Assembly (NCBI RefSeq): GCF_001429725.1
Contig: NZ_LMHV01000042.1
Span: 308,434 to 372,433, forward strand
Length of the DNA stretch: 64,000 nt
Source: Rhizobium sp. Root708
Lineage (GTDB): Bacteria; Pseudomonadota; Alphaproteobacteria; Rhizobiales; Rhizobiaceae
Reading direction: 5' to 3'
Position numbers and translations under genes: made by a program. A model generated the notes under the pieces. The model was not told where the DNA came from, did no database searches, and worked only from the letters and a program-made list of their open reading frames with translations. Shown piece by piece: positions 27,358 through 36,227 of the stretch; position 1 is the stretch's first letter; each line of letters begins with the position of its first letter.

Positions 27358-28091
27358 TATTTGGTCGCGGCGAGCGACGCCATCTAACCAGCGTAAAGCG
27401 TCGTGAGGCCGCGCGCATACGTGCACATCCTGATCGCGCGAATGTGCGCCGATCCGAACTAATCCCACTGCGTCCCATTATCTACAATTACAACGCAAGC
27501 CAATGGACCAACGTGACTGCTTGCCAAACTTATTGGGTTATGGGCATCAAGGCGTCGAGTCTGGTCAGTCACCTGGGGTATAGCGGAGTGGTGCGTGAAC
27601 TGGCACTCCCACCCCAACGTCATCCTATGGGCGACGTTGCTTGACACCGACCCTAGGTCAAGCTCCGAGGCGTGAGGGCAGTGAGGTTTGTAGAGGGCCG
27701 CCGGTCACGATTCGCTTTCATATGGTTGGCGCTAAAATTGAATCCATGCTTGAGGATAGTTCAAAGCCTTTACCTGAAGATTTGCGACTGACATCGGCTT
27801 TCATAGCCCGGTGTTTCCAGCCTGTTCGCCGCAAGAAATTGTGCTCCAGCATCGAGAAGAAGGCTGTCAGTAGTTTAATCCCTATGAAGCATTACTGAGT
27901 GAATCCGCCACTTATCAACTGGTCCCTCAAACCGACCAATCTCTGACTACTTATCACCTCGCGCGTACGCAAAATTGACGTCCGGCGCGGAAAACGGTTG
28001 GAATAAGCGAGTTGAGAAGCTAAAGGCCTTTTGCCCGAAGCGTCGGGCGGCTGCGCTTTGGCAAAGGCCAATTGCTTACGGGATTTATCGC
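27358..28091. other. Region between integrase remnant and glycan locus
   Basis: About 730 bases. Short open stretches exist (for example 27641-27898), but none has protein-like features or a ribosome-binding site. The part from 27975 is open into the first glycosyltransferase and may be coding if its TTG start is used. No terminator or promoter was recognised, although the promoter of the long glycan operon is expected here. Confidence 0.4.
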
Positions 28092-29171
28092 ATGGGCCCT
28101 GACCCTGAGTTAGCTTTTGGCGAAGCCGAGTCTTCCAGACGGCTCATTATTCACGCGCCCAATGTTCATTCTGGCGGCGGGGCCGTGTTGTTGAATGCCA
28201 TTTTACGCGCCAGTGCTGGATCGCGCGAAGTCGTATTGATCTGCGATCAACGCATGAAAGTCGATCCAGAAGCGCAGAGCTTTTTAATCACTCGTCGTTT
28301 CGCTCCGACAGTTTTTGGTCGTCTCGCTGCAGAACGCGAAATCCGAAATATTGCGACTGAGAGCGACTTGGTATTATCGTTCGGTAACTTACCGCCCATA
28401 TATCGTCTAAAGGCGGCGACAGCGCTGTTTCTGCAAAACCGTTACCTAGTTGATGCCGCCATGCCGCTAAGCGGATTCCGTCCGGGCGCCAGGATACGCC
28501 TGTCAGCAGAGCGCGTCTGGCTCAAGAGACGTCTTCGCAATGCAGATCGCGTAATCGTACAGACGCAGACGATGGCTGCCCTTTTCGAACAAAGATTTGG
28601 CAGGAAGGCAGAGGTTGCTGGTTTCGATTCCAGGCAGCCTGAGAGCCTGCTCAACGACTACGCGGCGAGTAAGAAGCTCCACGATTTCACCTACATCTCA
28701 TCAGGCGAGCCGCACAAAAACCATCGGACACTTATTGAGGCATGGTCGCTCCTTTCAGAGGGCGGTGTTACTCCGAGTCTCTCATTGACGCTTTCAACAA
28801 GTGACAACGCCAATCTTCTCGCTTTAGTCGAGAAAACGAACTCGCAGAAACACACCAGGATTGTTAATCTAGGCCAGCTGTCGGCTTCGGAGGTCGACTC
28901 GGCCTATAACAACTCCGGCGCGCTTATTTTTCCTTCGCTTGGAGAGTCCTTCGGCCTTCCACTCGTTGAAGCGGCCGAAAGAGGCATGCCGATATTGGCA
29001 AGCGAGCTTGATTATGTTCGCGATCTTGTTGTGCCAGCTGAAACCTTCGATCCCCGCTCGCCAAGGTCAATCGCACGCGCGGTTTGCCGCTTTATGAAGC
29101 TCCCACCCGACTTGAACGTAAGCGTCACCGCAGGCGATTTCCTCAAGCAGGTCTGCGAGGAAAAGCCCTGA
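28092..29171 (+). CDS. GT4-like glycosyltransferase
   Basis: About 359 residues with a GT-B organisation. The N-terminal APNVHSGGGAVLLNAILR is a glycine-rich acceptor-domain loop. The C-terminal donor domain shows SGEPHKNHRTLIEAW and LIFPSLGESFGLPLVEAAERG, the E-x7-E region of family GT4. It probably adds a hexose or N-acetyl sugar to a lipid-linked glycan at the inner membrane. The ATG at 28092 has GGGA eight bases upstream; a TTG at 27975 would add 39 residues but lacks a ribosome-binding site. First gene of the long plus-strand locus, two bases before the next gene. Confidence 0.8.
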   Translation: MGPDPELAFGEAESSRRLIIHAPNVHSGGGAVLLNAILRASAGSREVVLICDQRMKVDPEAQSFLITRRFAPTVFGRLAAEREIRNIATESDLVLSFGNLPPIYRLKAATALFLQNRYLVDAAMPLSGFRPGARIRLSAERVWLKRRLRNADRVIVQTQTMAALFEQRFGRKAEVAGFDSRQPESLLNDYAASKKLHDFTYISSGEPHKNHRTLIEAWSLLSEGGVTPSLSLTLSTSDNANLLALVEKTNSQKHTRIVNLGQLSASEVDSAYNNSGALIFPSLGESFGLPLVEAAERGMPILASELDYVRDLVVPAETFDPRSPRSIARAVCRFMKLPPDLNVSVTAGDFLKQVCEEKP

Positions 29172-29173
29172 GC

Positions 29174-30400
29174 ATGCGTATACTTGTAATTTCTCAGTAT
29201 TTCTGGCCTGAGGATTTTCGGATTAACGATCTTGTCAGAGGGTTGTCTGAACGCGGTCATAAGATAACGGTTCTGACCGGCCTTCCCAATTATCCGAAGG
29301 GGCAGCTTGCCCCCGGATATCGCTGGCACGGCCCCTATGCCGAGAATTACGAAGGCGTGAAAGTTGTGCGTGCTCCGCTGGTCACACGGGGAGCCAGCAA
29401 AGGCGCAAGGCTGCTGCTGAACTACATCTCGTTTGCCATCTCGGCATCGCTGGTGGGGTTGCTGCGCTGCAGAGAGGACTATGATGCGATCTTCGTCTAC
29501 GAGCCTTCTCCCATTACCGTGGGCGTTCCTGCGCGCGTGATGTCATGGTTCAAGCGGACGCCTGTCTTTTTCTGGGTGCAGGATCTCTGGCCTGAGAGCC
29601 TGAGCGCCACGGGTGCCGTAAAGAATGAAAAGGTGCTAGGTGCAGTAGGGGCGCTCGTGCGTTGGGTCTACCGGGGCTGCAAGGTCGTGCTGGCGCAGTC
29701 GGAAGGCTTCCGCAAGCCGCTTATGACCATGCAGGTTCCTGACGAACGCATAGTCTATTTTCCAAACAGCGCCGAGGCATTCTACAAACCGGTACCCCGG
29801 GGAACGTCGTGGAGCGGACAAGCGCTGCCCGACGGATTTCGCGTGATGTTTGCCGGCAACATGGGGGCTGCTCAATCGCTCGACACCATCGTCGAAGCGG
29901 CGGATATTCTCCGCAACGAGAAGACAATCAAATGGATCATTGTCGGCGATGGGCGACAGCGCGAATGGGTGCAAAACGAGGTGGTGCGGCGTGGCCTCCA
30001 AGAGGCCATTCATCTCATGGGCCGCCATCCGGTCCACACCATGCCTTCATGGTTCGCACAGGCAGATGTCATGCTCGCCTCGTTGAGCCGCGATCCGATA
30101 TTCGCGATGACGATCCCTGCAAAGATCCAGTCCTATCTTGCATGCGCCAAGCCGATCATTGCCGCCCTCGATGGAGAGGGCGCCCGGATCGTCGAGGAAG
30201 CGGGAGCAGGGGTCGGCGTACCCGCGGAGAACGCGCGTGCGCTCGCGGATGCCGTTCTCGCGATGTCACGCAAATCTCCGGACGAGCTTCGTCAGATGGG
30301 CGAAAGCGGTTTGGACTATTTCAACGGCGAGTTCGAGCGGGAGCTACTGCTGGACAAGCTTGAGGCTGTATTCGAGAAACACGTGGGGAAACGTCAATGA
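29174..30400 (+). CDS. GT4 glycosyltransferase, WbuB-like
   Basis: 408 residues with the N-terminus MRILVISQYFWPEDFRINDL typical of WbuB-type GT4 enzymes. The donor-binding part has GNMGAAQSLDTIVEAA, HLMGRHPVHTMPSWFAQADV and a C-terminal conserved region KIQSYLACAKPIIAALDGEG. WbuB of E. coli O26 transfers L-FucNAc, which suits the UDP-L-FucNAc/L-QuiNAc genes that follow. The frame is open from 29084 inside the previous gene; the ATG at 29174 is chosen by family similarity. The stop overlaps the next start as ATGA. Confidence 0.87.
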   Translation: MRILVISQYFWPEDFRINDLVRGLSERGHKITVLTGLPNYPKGQLAPGYRWHGPYAENYEGVKVVRAPLVTRGASKGARLLLNYISFAISASLVGLLRCREDYDAIFVYEPSPITVGVPARVMSWFKRTPVFFWVQDLWPESLSATGAVKNEKVLGAVGALVRWVYRGCKVVLAQSEGFRKPLMTMQVPDERIVYFPNSAEAFYKPVPRGTSWSGQALPDGFRVMFAGNMGAAQSLDTIVEAADILRNEKTIKWIIVGDGRQREWVQNEVVRRGLQEAIHLMGRHPVHTMPSWFAQADVMLASLSRDPIFAMTIPAKIQSYLACAKPIIAALDGEGARIVEEAGAGVGVPAENARALADAVLAMSRKSPDELRQMGESGLDYFNGEFERELLLDKLEAVFEKHVGKRQ

Positions 30401-31254
30401 CGCGGGTTCTGGTATTGGGCGCGAGCGGTACGATCGGGCACATGATGCTGAAGGTGCTCTCGGAAGGCGAAGAGCTCGATGTCTGGGGTACCGTGCGTGC
30501 TCCGTCGCTGGCCCGCCATTTCGCGCCGGCCATCGCGTCGAAGATCCGCGCTGGAATAGATGCCGAAAATCTCGATGTCATTTCACGCGTGGTTGCGGAG
30601 ATCAAGCCGGATGTGGTCATCAACTGCATCGGTCTTGTCAAGCAACTCGCCTTCGCTAACGATCCGTTGTTGGTCCTCCCGGTAAACGCCATGCTGCCAC
30701 ACCGGTTGGCGCACATCTGCGCCCTTTCGAGTGCGCGCCTCATCCATTTCAGCACCGATTGCGTGTTTAGCGGTGCGCGCGGCAACTATGTCGAAACTGA
30801 TCCGTTGGACGCGACGGATCTTTACGGTCAGTCGAAGTTCCTTGGCGAGGTAGCATATCCTCATACGCTGACCCTGCGGACTTCCTTTATCGGGCACGAA
30901 CTGGAAACATCGCACGAGCTGATTGAATGGTTCCTCAAGCAGGAGGGCGCCATCAAGGGCTTCACTGATGCAATCTATACCGGGCTACCGACTGTCGTTC
31001 TGTCCGGTATTGTGCGCGATGTCGTTCTGCCACGTCCGGAACTTTTTGGAATTTATCATGTGGCGTCTTCGCCCATTAGCAAGTATGACCTGCTCAAACT
31101 TGTGGCGAAAGCCTACGGCAAGGCAATCGAGATCGCGCCTGACGATAGTGTGCGGATAGATCGGTCGCTCGACGGAACGAAATTCAGGGAATCGACCGGC
31201 TATGTCGCGCCAGCGTGGCCGGAACTTATCGAGGCTATGCATGACAACAGGTAA
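30397..31254 (+). CDS. RmlD/WbvR-like nucleotide-sugar 4-ketoreductase (SDR)
   Basis: 285 residues of the extended short-chain dehydrogenase fold. LVLGASGTIGHMML binds the nucleotide, STDCVFSG leads the active site and YGQSKFLGE is the YxxxK. It resembles dTDP-4-dehydrorhamnose reductase (RmlD) rather than the longer WbjC/CapF reductases. Between a WbuB-like transferase and FnlA/FnlC homologues it should reduce the UDP-4-keto-6-deoxy-HexNAc made by the next gene. In V. cholerae O37 an RmlD-like WbvR in this position gives the L-QuiNAc route; so L-QuiNAc is at least as likely as L-FucNAc. Confidence 0.8.
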   Translation: MTRVLVLGASGTIGHMMLKVLSEGEELDVWGTVRAPSLARHFAPAIASKIRAGIDAENLDVISRVVAEIKPDVVINCIGLVKQLAFANDPLLVLPVNAMLPHRLAHICALSSARLIHFSTDCVFSGARGNYVETDPLDATDLYGQSKFLGEVAYPHTLTLRTSFIGHELETSHELIEWFLKQEGAIKGFTDAIYTGLPTVVLSGIVRDVVLPRPELFGIYHVASSPISKYDLLKLVAKAYGKAIEIAPDDSVRIDRSLDGTKFRESTGYVAPAWPELIEAMHDNR

Positions 31255-32275
31255 GACCGAGAGGATGTTCAAAGACAAGACGGTCCTCATAACCGGCGGT
31301 ACCGGCTCCTTCGGCAACGCCCTCCTGCAGCGCATCCTGCCGACGGAAATCAGCGAGGTTCGCATCTTCAGTCGCGACGAGAAGAAGCAGGAAGATATGC
31401 GTATCGCGCTGAACAACCCCAAGCTGAAGTTCTACATCGGCGATGTGCGCGATCCCGGCAGTGTCAACCAGGCGATGACGAATGTTGACTTCGTCTTCCA
31501 CGCCGCAGCGCTGAAGCAGGTCCCGTCCTGCGAATTTTATCCGATGGAAGCGGTACGCACGAATGTTTACGGCACGGAGAATGTGCTGAATGCCGCGATT
31601 GCCAACCGCGTTAAGAACGTCGTTGTGTTGAGCACCGACAAGGCGGTCTACCCGATCAATGCGATGGGCATTTCAAAGGCCATGGCCGAGAAGCTCATGG
31701 TCGCGAAGTCACGCCTGCTCGGTGAGGGTGAGACGGTGCTCTGCGCCACGCGTTATGGCAATGTCATGGCGTCGCGCGGTTCTGTCATCCCGCTTTTCGT
31801 TCAGCAGATCAAGGCCGGCCAGCAGCTGACCGTGACCGATCCGAACATGACTCGTTTTCTGATGTCGCTTGAGGACTCGGTCGATCTGGTGCTTCACGCC
31901 TTCAAGCATGGTCGGCATGGCGACATCTTCGTGCAGAAGGCTCCGGCTTCGACCGTTGGGGATCTTGCGACCGCACTTCAGCAACTTTTCAGCGCGGAAA
32001 GTGCCGTCAAGGTCATCGGCACGCGACACGGCGAGAAGCTATACGAGACGCTGCTGTCGCGCGAGGAAATCGGCAAGGCCGAAGACATGGGCGACTACTT
32101 TCGTGTCCCGATGGACGACCGCGATCTCAACTACAACAAGTTTTTTGTCGAGGGTGAAAGCCGCGTCTCCAACCTCGACGACTACACGTCGCATAACACG
32201 AGGCGTCTGAACGTCGGGCAGGTCAAGGACTTGCTGACCGAACTGAATTTCATCAGAGAGCAGCTTCATGCGTAA
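31241..32275 (+). CDS. fnlA: UDP-GlcNAc 4,6-dehydratase / 5-epimerase, FnlA/WbjB/CapE type
   Basis: 344 residues. ITGGTGSFGNALLQRI binds NADP, FHAAALKQVPSCEFYPMEA and STDKAVYPINAMGISKAMAEK are diagnostic of FnlA/CapE-type inverting dehydratases. It converts UDP-GlcNAc to a UDP-2-acetamido-2,6-dideoxy-L-hexos-4-ulose. PseB enzymes make the same first intermediate; the FnlA signature, not PseB, is seen here. The ATG at 31241 has GAGG six bases upstream and overlaps the previous gene by 14 bases; the ATG at 31265 is an alternative. No second enzyme of this type is found in the window. Confidence 0.9.
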   Translation: MTTGKTERMFKDKTVLITGGTGSFGNALLQRILPTEISEVRIFSRDEKKQEDMRIALNNPKLKFYIGDVRDPGSVNQAMTNVDFVFHAAALKQVPSCEFYPMEAVRTNVYGTENVLNAAIANRVKNVVVLSTDKAVYPINAMGISKAMAEKLMVAKSRLLGEGETVLCATRYGNVMASRGSVIPLFVQQIKAGQQLTVTDPNMTRFLMSLEDSVDLVLHAFKHGRHGDIFVQKAPASTVGDLATALQQLFSAESAVKVIGTRHGEKLYETLLSREEIGKAEDMGDYFRVPMDDRDLNYNKFFVEGESRVSNLDDYTSHNTRRLNVGQVKDLLTELNFIREQLHA

Positions 32276-33395
32276 GGTCATGACAATCGTGGGCACCCGC
32301 CCCGAACTCATCAAGATGTGCCGCGTAATCGATGAGTTCGACCGGCAGTTCAATCATGTCATTGTGCATACGGGACAGAACTACGATTTCGAGCTGAACC
32401 AGGTATTCTTCGACGAACTGGGTATCCGGAAGCCGGATTATTTCCTTGGCGCTGCTGGTGCGACCGCCTCGCAGACGATCGCGCAGGTCATTGCCAAGTC
32501 CGAAGAAGTGATGATTGCCGAGAAGCCTGACGCGATCCTCATTTATGGTGACACGAATTCGGGCATCGCGGTCATTCCGGCCAAACGCCACAAGATTCCC
32601 GTTTTCCATATGGAGGCCGGCAATCGTTGTTTCGATCAGCGCGTGCCCGAAGAGCTGAACCGCAAGGTGATCGATCATCTCTCGGACATCAATATGGTGC
32701 TGACGGAACACGCGCGCCGTTACCTGATTGCCGAGGGCATCCGTCCGGAGACGATCATCAAGACTGGATCGCACATGCGTGAGGTGCTCGACCACTTCAT
32801 GCCACAGATCAAGGCCTCGAAGGCGCTGTCGGAAATGGGGCTCGAGGCTGGCCGCTACTTCCTCGTCAGCGCCCATCGTGAGGAGAACGTCGATTCTCCT
32901 TCGGCGCTTGCCGATCTTGTTGCAACGCTTGACGCACTGGCGAAGACCTATGATATGCCGGTAATCGTGTCGACGCATCCGCGCACACGCAAGCGTCTCG
33001 AAGACCTTGGTAGCGGGCCAATCGACGACCGCGTCCGGTTCCTAAAGCCCTTCGGCTTCTTCGATTACAACAACCTGCAGATCAACGCTTATTGCACGCT
33101 CTCCGACAGCGGCACCATCACCGAGGAAGCCTCGCTTCTCGGCTTGCCGGCTGTGACCTTGCGCAATGCCCATGAACGTCCGGAAGGCATGGATGTCGGC
33201 ACGCTGGTGATGTGCGGCCTGAAGACGGAATACGTACTCGACGCGGTGGCGATGGTCACCGAGCAACATCGTCGCGAGGGAATGACGCCGACGCCTGTCC
33301 CGGATTACGAATCTCCGCACGTTGCACGGCAGATTTCGCGCATAGTCATGAGCTATATCGATTACGTGAACCGGACGGTGTGGCGGAACTATTGA
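32268..33395 (+). CDS. fnlC: UDP-HexNAc 2-epimerase, FnlC/WbjD type (WecB family)
   Basis: 375 residues. The N-terminus MRKVMTIVGTRPELIKMCRV, MEAGNRCFDQRVPEELNRK, SAHREENVD and LSDSGTITEEASLLGLP are WecB-family active-site segments. The MEAGNRCFDQRVPEE version is typical of WbjD/CapG. It would epimerise C-2 of the reduced sugar to finish UDP-L-FucNAc or UDP-L-QuiNAc. It overlaps the dehydratase gene by 8 bases. Confidence 0.9.
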   Translation: MRKVMTIVGTRPELIKMCRVIDEFDRQFNHVIVHTGQNYDFELNQVFFDELGIRKPDYFLGAAGATASQTIAQVIAKSEEVMIAEKPDAILIYGDTNSGIAVIPAKRHKIPVFHMEAGNRCFDQRVPEELNRKVIDHLSDINMVLTEHARRYLIAEGIRPETIIKTGSHMREVLDHFMPQIKASKALSEMGLEAGRYFLVSAHREENVDSPSALADLVATLDALAKTYDMPVIVSTHPRTRKRLEDLGSGPIDDRVRFLKPFGFFDYNNLQINAYCTLSDSGTITEEASLLGLPAVTLRNAHERPEGMDVGTLVMCGLKTEYVLDAVAMVTEQHRREGMTPTPVPDYESPHVARQISRIVMSYIDYVNRTVWRNY

Positions 33396-33470
33396 GTTGG
33401 TCTTGACCTTCTGGAACGCGCCGCTGAGCCGTCCAGACCACTCGGTAATCGCAGAAAGGAACTGAGGCAT

Positions 33471-34292
33471 TTGAGCCCGTTCGACGTGAAACCGACCGGC
33501 ACCGGATATCCGGCGCCGACTAAGCCGAAGGTCACGGTGGTAACCGTCGTCCTGAATTCTTGCGAGTTCATGGAGGCAACGATCCTGAGCATTCTCGGCC
33601 AAACCTACGAGAACCTCGAATATGTGGTGATCGACGGTGGCTCCACGGACGGCACTCTCGATATCATCGACAGATACAAGAGCCGGATCGATCGTCTTGT
33701 CGTGGAGAAAGACCGCGGCATCTACGACGCCATGAACAAGTCCGCGAAGCTGGTGACGGGCGATTACCTGATTTTCATGAACTCAGGCGACGAGTTCGCC
33801 ACCGAGCAATCGGTTGCCGAATTGAGTGCCTGTGCCCGCGACGACGAAACGCTGATTTATGGCGGCTGGATCGTCCGGTATTCGTGGGGATTAGAACGCG
33901 CAGGTCATCCCGCTCGGCCAGGGGACTTCTGGCGCGGTATGTTCGTTCAGCACCAGTCCGTTATGGTCAAGACGCAGTATTTTCGCGAGCATCAGTTTGA
34001 CCTTACCCTGGGGCTCGGTGCCGATTATGCTTTCCTTTTGCAGCTGATCAATTCGGGCGCCAAGGTATCCGAATGTGGGACGATCGTGTCTCGTGTTTCG
34101 GCGGGCGGCGCATCGGACAACAACCGCAAAGGGGTGTTGATGGCGCATTGGGACCAGGCCAGACGATACTATCCTGGCCTGAAGACCGATGTTCACTATC
34201 TGAAGGCAATCGCCCGTGAGCGCCTTGCCGCGTTCGTTAAGAAGTGCCTGCCGGCGTCGGTCGTCAAGGGCATTATCTCCTCGAAGGCCTGA
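33471..34292 (+). CDS. GT2 family glycosyltransferase
   Basis: 273 residues of GT-A fold. VTVVTVVLNSCEFMEATILS opens the nucleotide-binding domain, VVIDGGSTDGTLDII and YDAMNKSAKLVTGDYLIFMNSGDEF carry the conserved acidic residues. The TTG at 33471 has GAGG three bases and AAGGA 13 bases upstream. Cytosolic side of the inner membrane; donor unknown. It follows fnlC by 75 bases. Confidence 0.87.
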   Translation: MSPFDVKPTGTGYPAPTKPKVTVVTVVLNSCEFMEATILSILGQTYENLEYVVIDGGSTDGTLDIIDRYKSRIDRLVVEKDRGIYDAMNKSAKLVTGDYLIFMNSGDEFATEQSVAELSACARDDETLIYGGWIVRYSWGLERAGHPARPGDFWRGMFVQHQSVMVKTQYFREHQFDLTLGLGADYAFLLQLINSGAKVSECGTIVSRVSAGGASDNNRKGVLMAHWDQARRYYPGLKTDVHYLKAIARERLAAFVKKCLPASVVKGIISSKA

Positions 34293-34426
34293 CGCTTGAT
34301 CGAGCTGGATTTTCTCCCCATCAATAAAACTCGGCTGCCGCCAGTGTGGGCGCTGGAATTTGGTGTGGCTTGCGACTATACCCCCGGAAGTCGCTTGCGA
34401 GACACATCGCGCGGCTTGGAGTAGCA

Positions 34427-36211
34427 ATGCTGGATCGCGATTTTTTGAAATTGTTGCTGCGCCTCTGGGGGCACATTTCCGTTCACCGGAAGCAGCAGCT
34501 CTTCATCCTTCTAATCCTGAATTTTTTCTCGGCGTTCGTTGAAATTCTGAGTATCGGGACAGTTATCCCGTTCCTCGGCGCACTCACGTCCCCGGATGCG
34601 ATGCTCCAGAACAGGTTCTTGCAGCCCGCCATCAAGGCATTCGGCATTACTGATGGTCATCAGTTGGCACTATTCCTGACGGTCGTCTTTGCCTCGACCG
34701 CGCTTGCAGCTGGTCTGTTTCGGCTCGGCTTCCTCTGGTACCAGACCCGCCTCAGCCACGCGATCGGCGCCGATCTCAGCATCGATATCTACAGGCGGAC
34801 GCTCTACCAGCCCTACACGGTTCATGTTGCCCGCAATAGCAGCGAGGTCATTGCCGGCATTTCCAGCAAGGCCAATGGCGTGACGAACGGCATCATCCTG
34901 CCGTCTCTGACGATGGTGAGTTCCGTCTTCACCCTCGTCGCCATCGTCGCCACGATTGCGTATCTCCAGCCGACCATCGCCATTGTGTCTTTGGTCTTTC
35001 TCGGTGGCGCCTATGCCGGTGTCACCATGATTGTGAAGGAAGAACTCGGTCGCAACAGCCAGTATATCAACGAAGGCTCGAACAAAGTCATCAAGGCGCT
35101 GCAGGAGGGTCTCGGTGGTATCCGGGATGTGTTGATCGATGGCGCGCAGGCGCAGTACTGCGAGGTCTACAGGCTGGCGGACCACAAGGTTCGTCGCGCT
35201 ACCGCGTATGTCCAGATCATCAGCAGCGCGCCGCGCTATATGATCGAGGCATTGGGCATGGTGCTCATCGCTCTCATTTCCTATTTCTTTGTCGGTTCCG
35301 GCGAGGGTATCGAGAAGACAATTCCCATTCTCGGGGCGCTTGCGCTCGGAGCGCAGCGCCTCCTTCCGATCTCTCAGCAGATTTATTCCAGTCTCGCATT
35401 CTTCAAGGCTGGCCGTTCTCCTCTGGTCGATGTTCTGAGTTTGCTGGATCAGCCGTTGCCGTCTTACCTCGCGCTTCCGCCGGCCGAACCTTTGGTTTTC
35501 GAGAAAGCAATTGCGCTGCGGAACGTTGTTTTCTCCTACGGCCCGGACCTGCCGCCTGTCCTCAAAGGCCTGGACCTTGAGATTCCGATGGGCGCGCGTG
35601 TCGGGTTCATCGGAACGACAGGCAGCGGGAAGAGCACGCTCCTGGATATCGTGATGGGACTGCTTCCGACGGACGGCAGCCTTACGATCGACGGGACCCG
35701 GATCGACGAAAAAAATGTAAGGCGCTGGCAGTCGTTGATTGCGCATGTTCCGCAATCGATCTTCTTGTCCGACGCAACTGTTGCCGAGAATATTGCCTTT
35801 GGTCTCAAGCGCGAGGATATCGACATACCGCGCATGAAACAGGCTGCTGAGGCGGCGCAGCTCTCTGCGACGATCGCCGCCATGGGCAAGGGCTATGATA
35901 CGTTCGTCGGTGAGCGGGGCATACGGCTCTCCGGAGGGCAGCGACAGCGTATCGGGATAGCGCGGGCGCTCTACAAGAATGCCAAGGTCGTCGTCCTTGA
36001 CGAGGCCACCAGTGCGCTCGATAACGACACCGAAAGCGCTGTGATGGAAACGCTCAATGGCCTGAGGGATCGATTGACGATTCTCATGGTTGCGCACCGT
36101 TTATCGACGTTGAGCAATTGCGATTTCATCGTGGAACTGGTTGATGGAGTGGTGTCGCGCGTCGGCACCTATGAAGAACTGATTGGTTCGCGCTCGACCC
36201 CGGACCGATGA
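34427..36211 (+). CDS. PglK-like ABC flippase for lipid-linked glycan
   Basis: 594 residues. About six membrane segments over the first ~330 residues are followed by a nucleotide-binding domain with GTTGSGKSTLLDIVMGLL (Walker A), LSGGQRQRIGIARALYK (signature), VVVLDEATSALD (Walker B) and MVAHRLSTL. The size and domain layout match PglK of Campylobacter, which flips undecaprenyl-linked oligosaccharides. The frame is open from 34346, but GGAG six bases before the ATG at 34427 sets the start. It is the only flippase candidate in the locus. Confidence 0.88.
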   Translation: MLDRDFLKLLLRLWGHISVHRKQQLFILLILNFFSAFVEILSIGTVIPFLGALTSPDAMLQNRFLQPAIKAFGITDGHQLALFLTVVFASTALAAGLFRLGFLWYQTRLSHAIGADLSIDIYRRTLYQPYTVHVARNSSEVIAGISSKANGVTNGIILPSLTMVSSVFTLVAIVATIAYLQPTIAIVSLVFLGGAYAGVTMIVKEELGRNSQYINEGSNKVIKALQEGLGGIRDVLIDGAQAQYCEVYRLADHKVRRATAYVQIISSAPRYMIEALGMVLIALISYFFVGSGEGIEKTIPILGALALGAQRLLPISQQIYSSLAFFKAGRSPLVDVLSLLDQPLPSYLALPPAEPLVFEKAIALRNVVFSYGPDLPPVLKGLDLEIPMGARVGFIGTTGSGKSTLLDIVMGLLPTDGSLTIDGTRIDEKNVRRWQSLIAHVPQSIFLSDATVAENIAFGLKREDIDIPRMKQAAEAAQLSATIAAMGKGYDTFVGERGIRLSGGQRQRIGIARALYKNAKVVVLDEATSALDNDTESAVMETLNGLRDRLTILMVAHRLSTLSNCDFIVELVDGVVSRVGTYEELIGSRSTPDR

Positions 36212-36227
36212 CTGGCAGGACAAGAAG

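Noticed and set aside
27641..27898. 85-codon plus-strand open frame
   Set aside because: No ribosome-binding site and no protein-like features.
34670..36097. Minus-strand open frame opposite the PglK-like gene
   Set aside because: The plus-strand ABC transporter has intact Walker and signature motifs.
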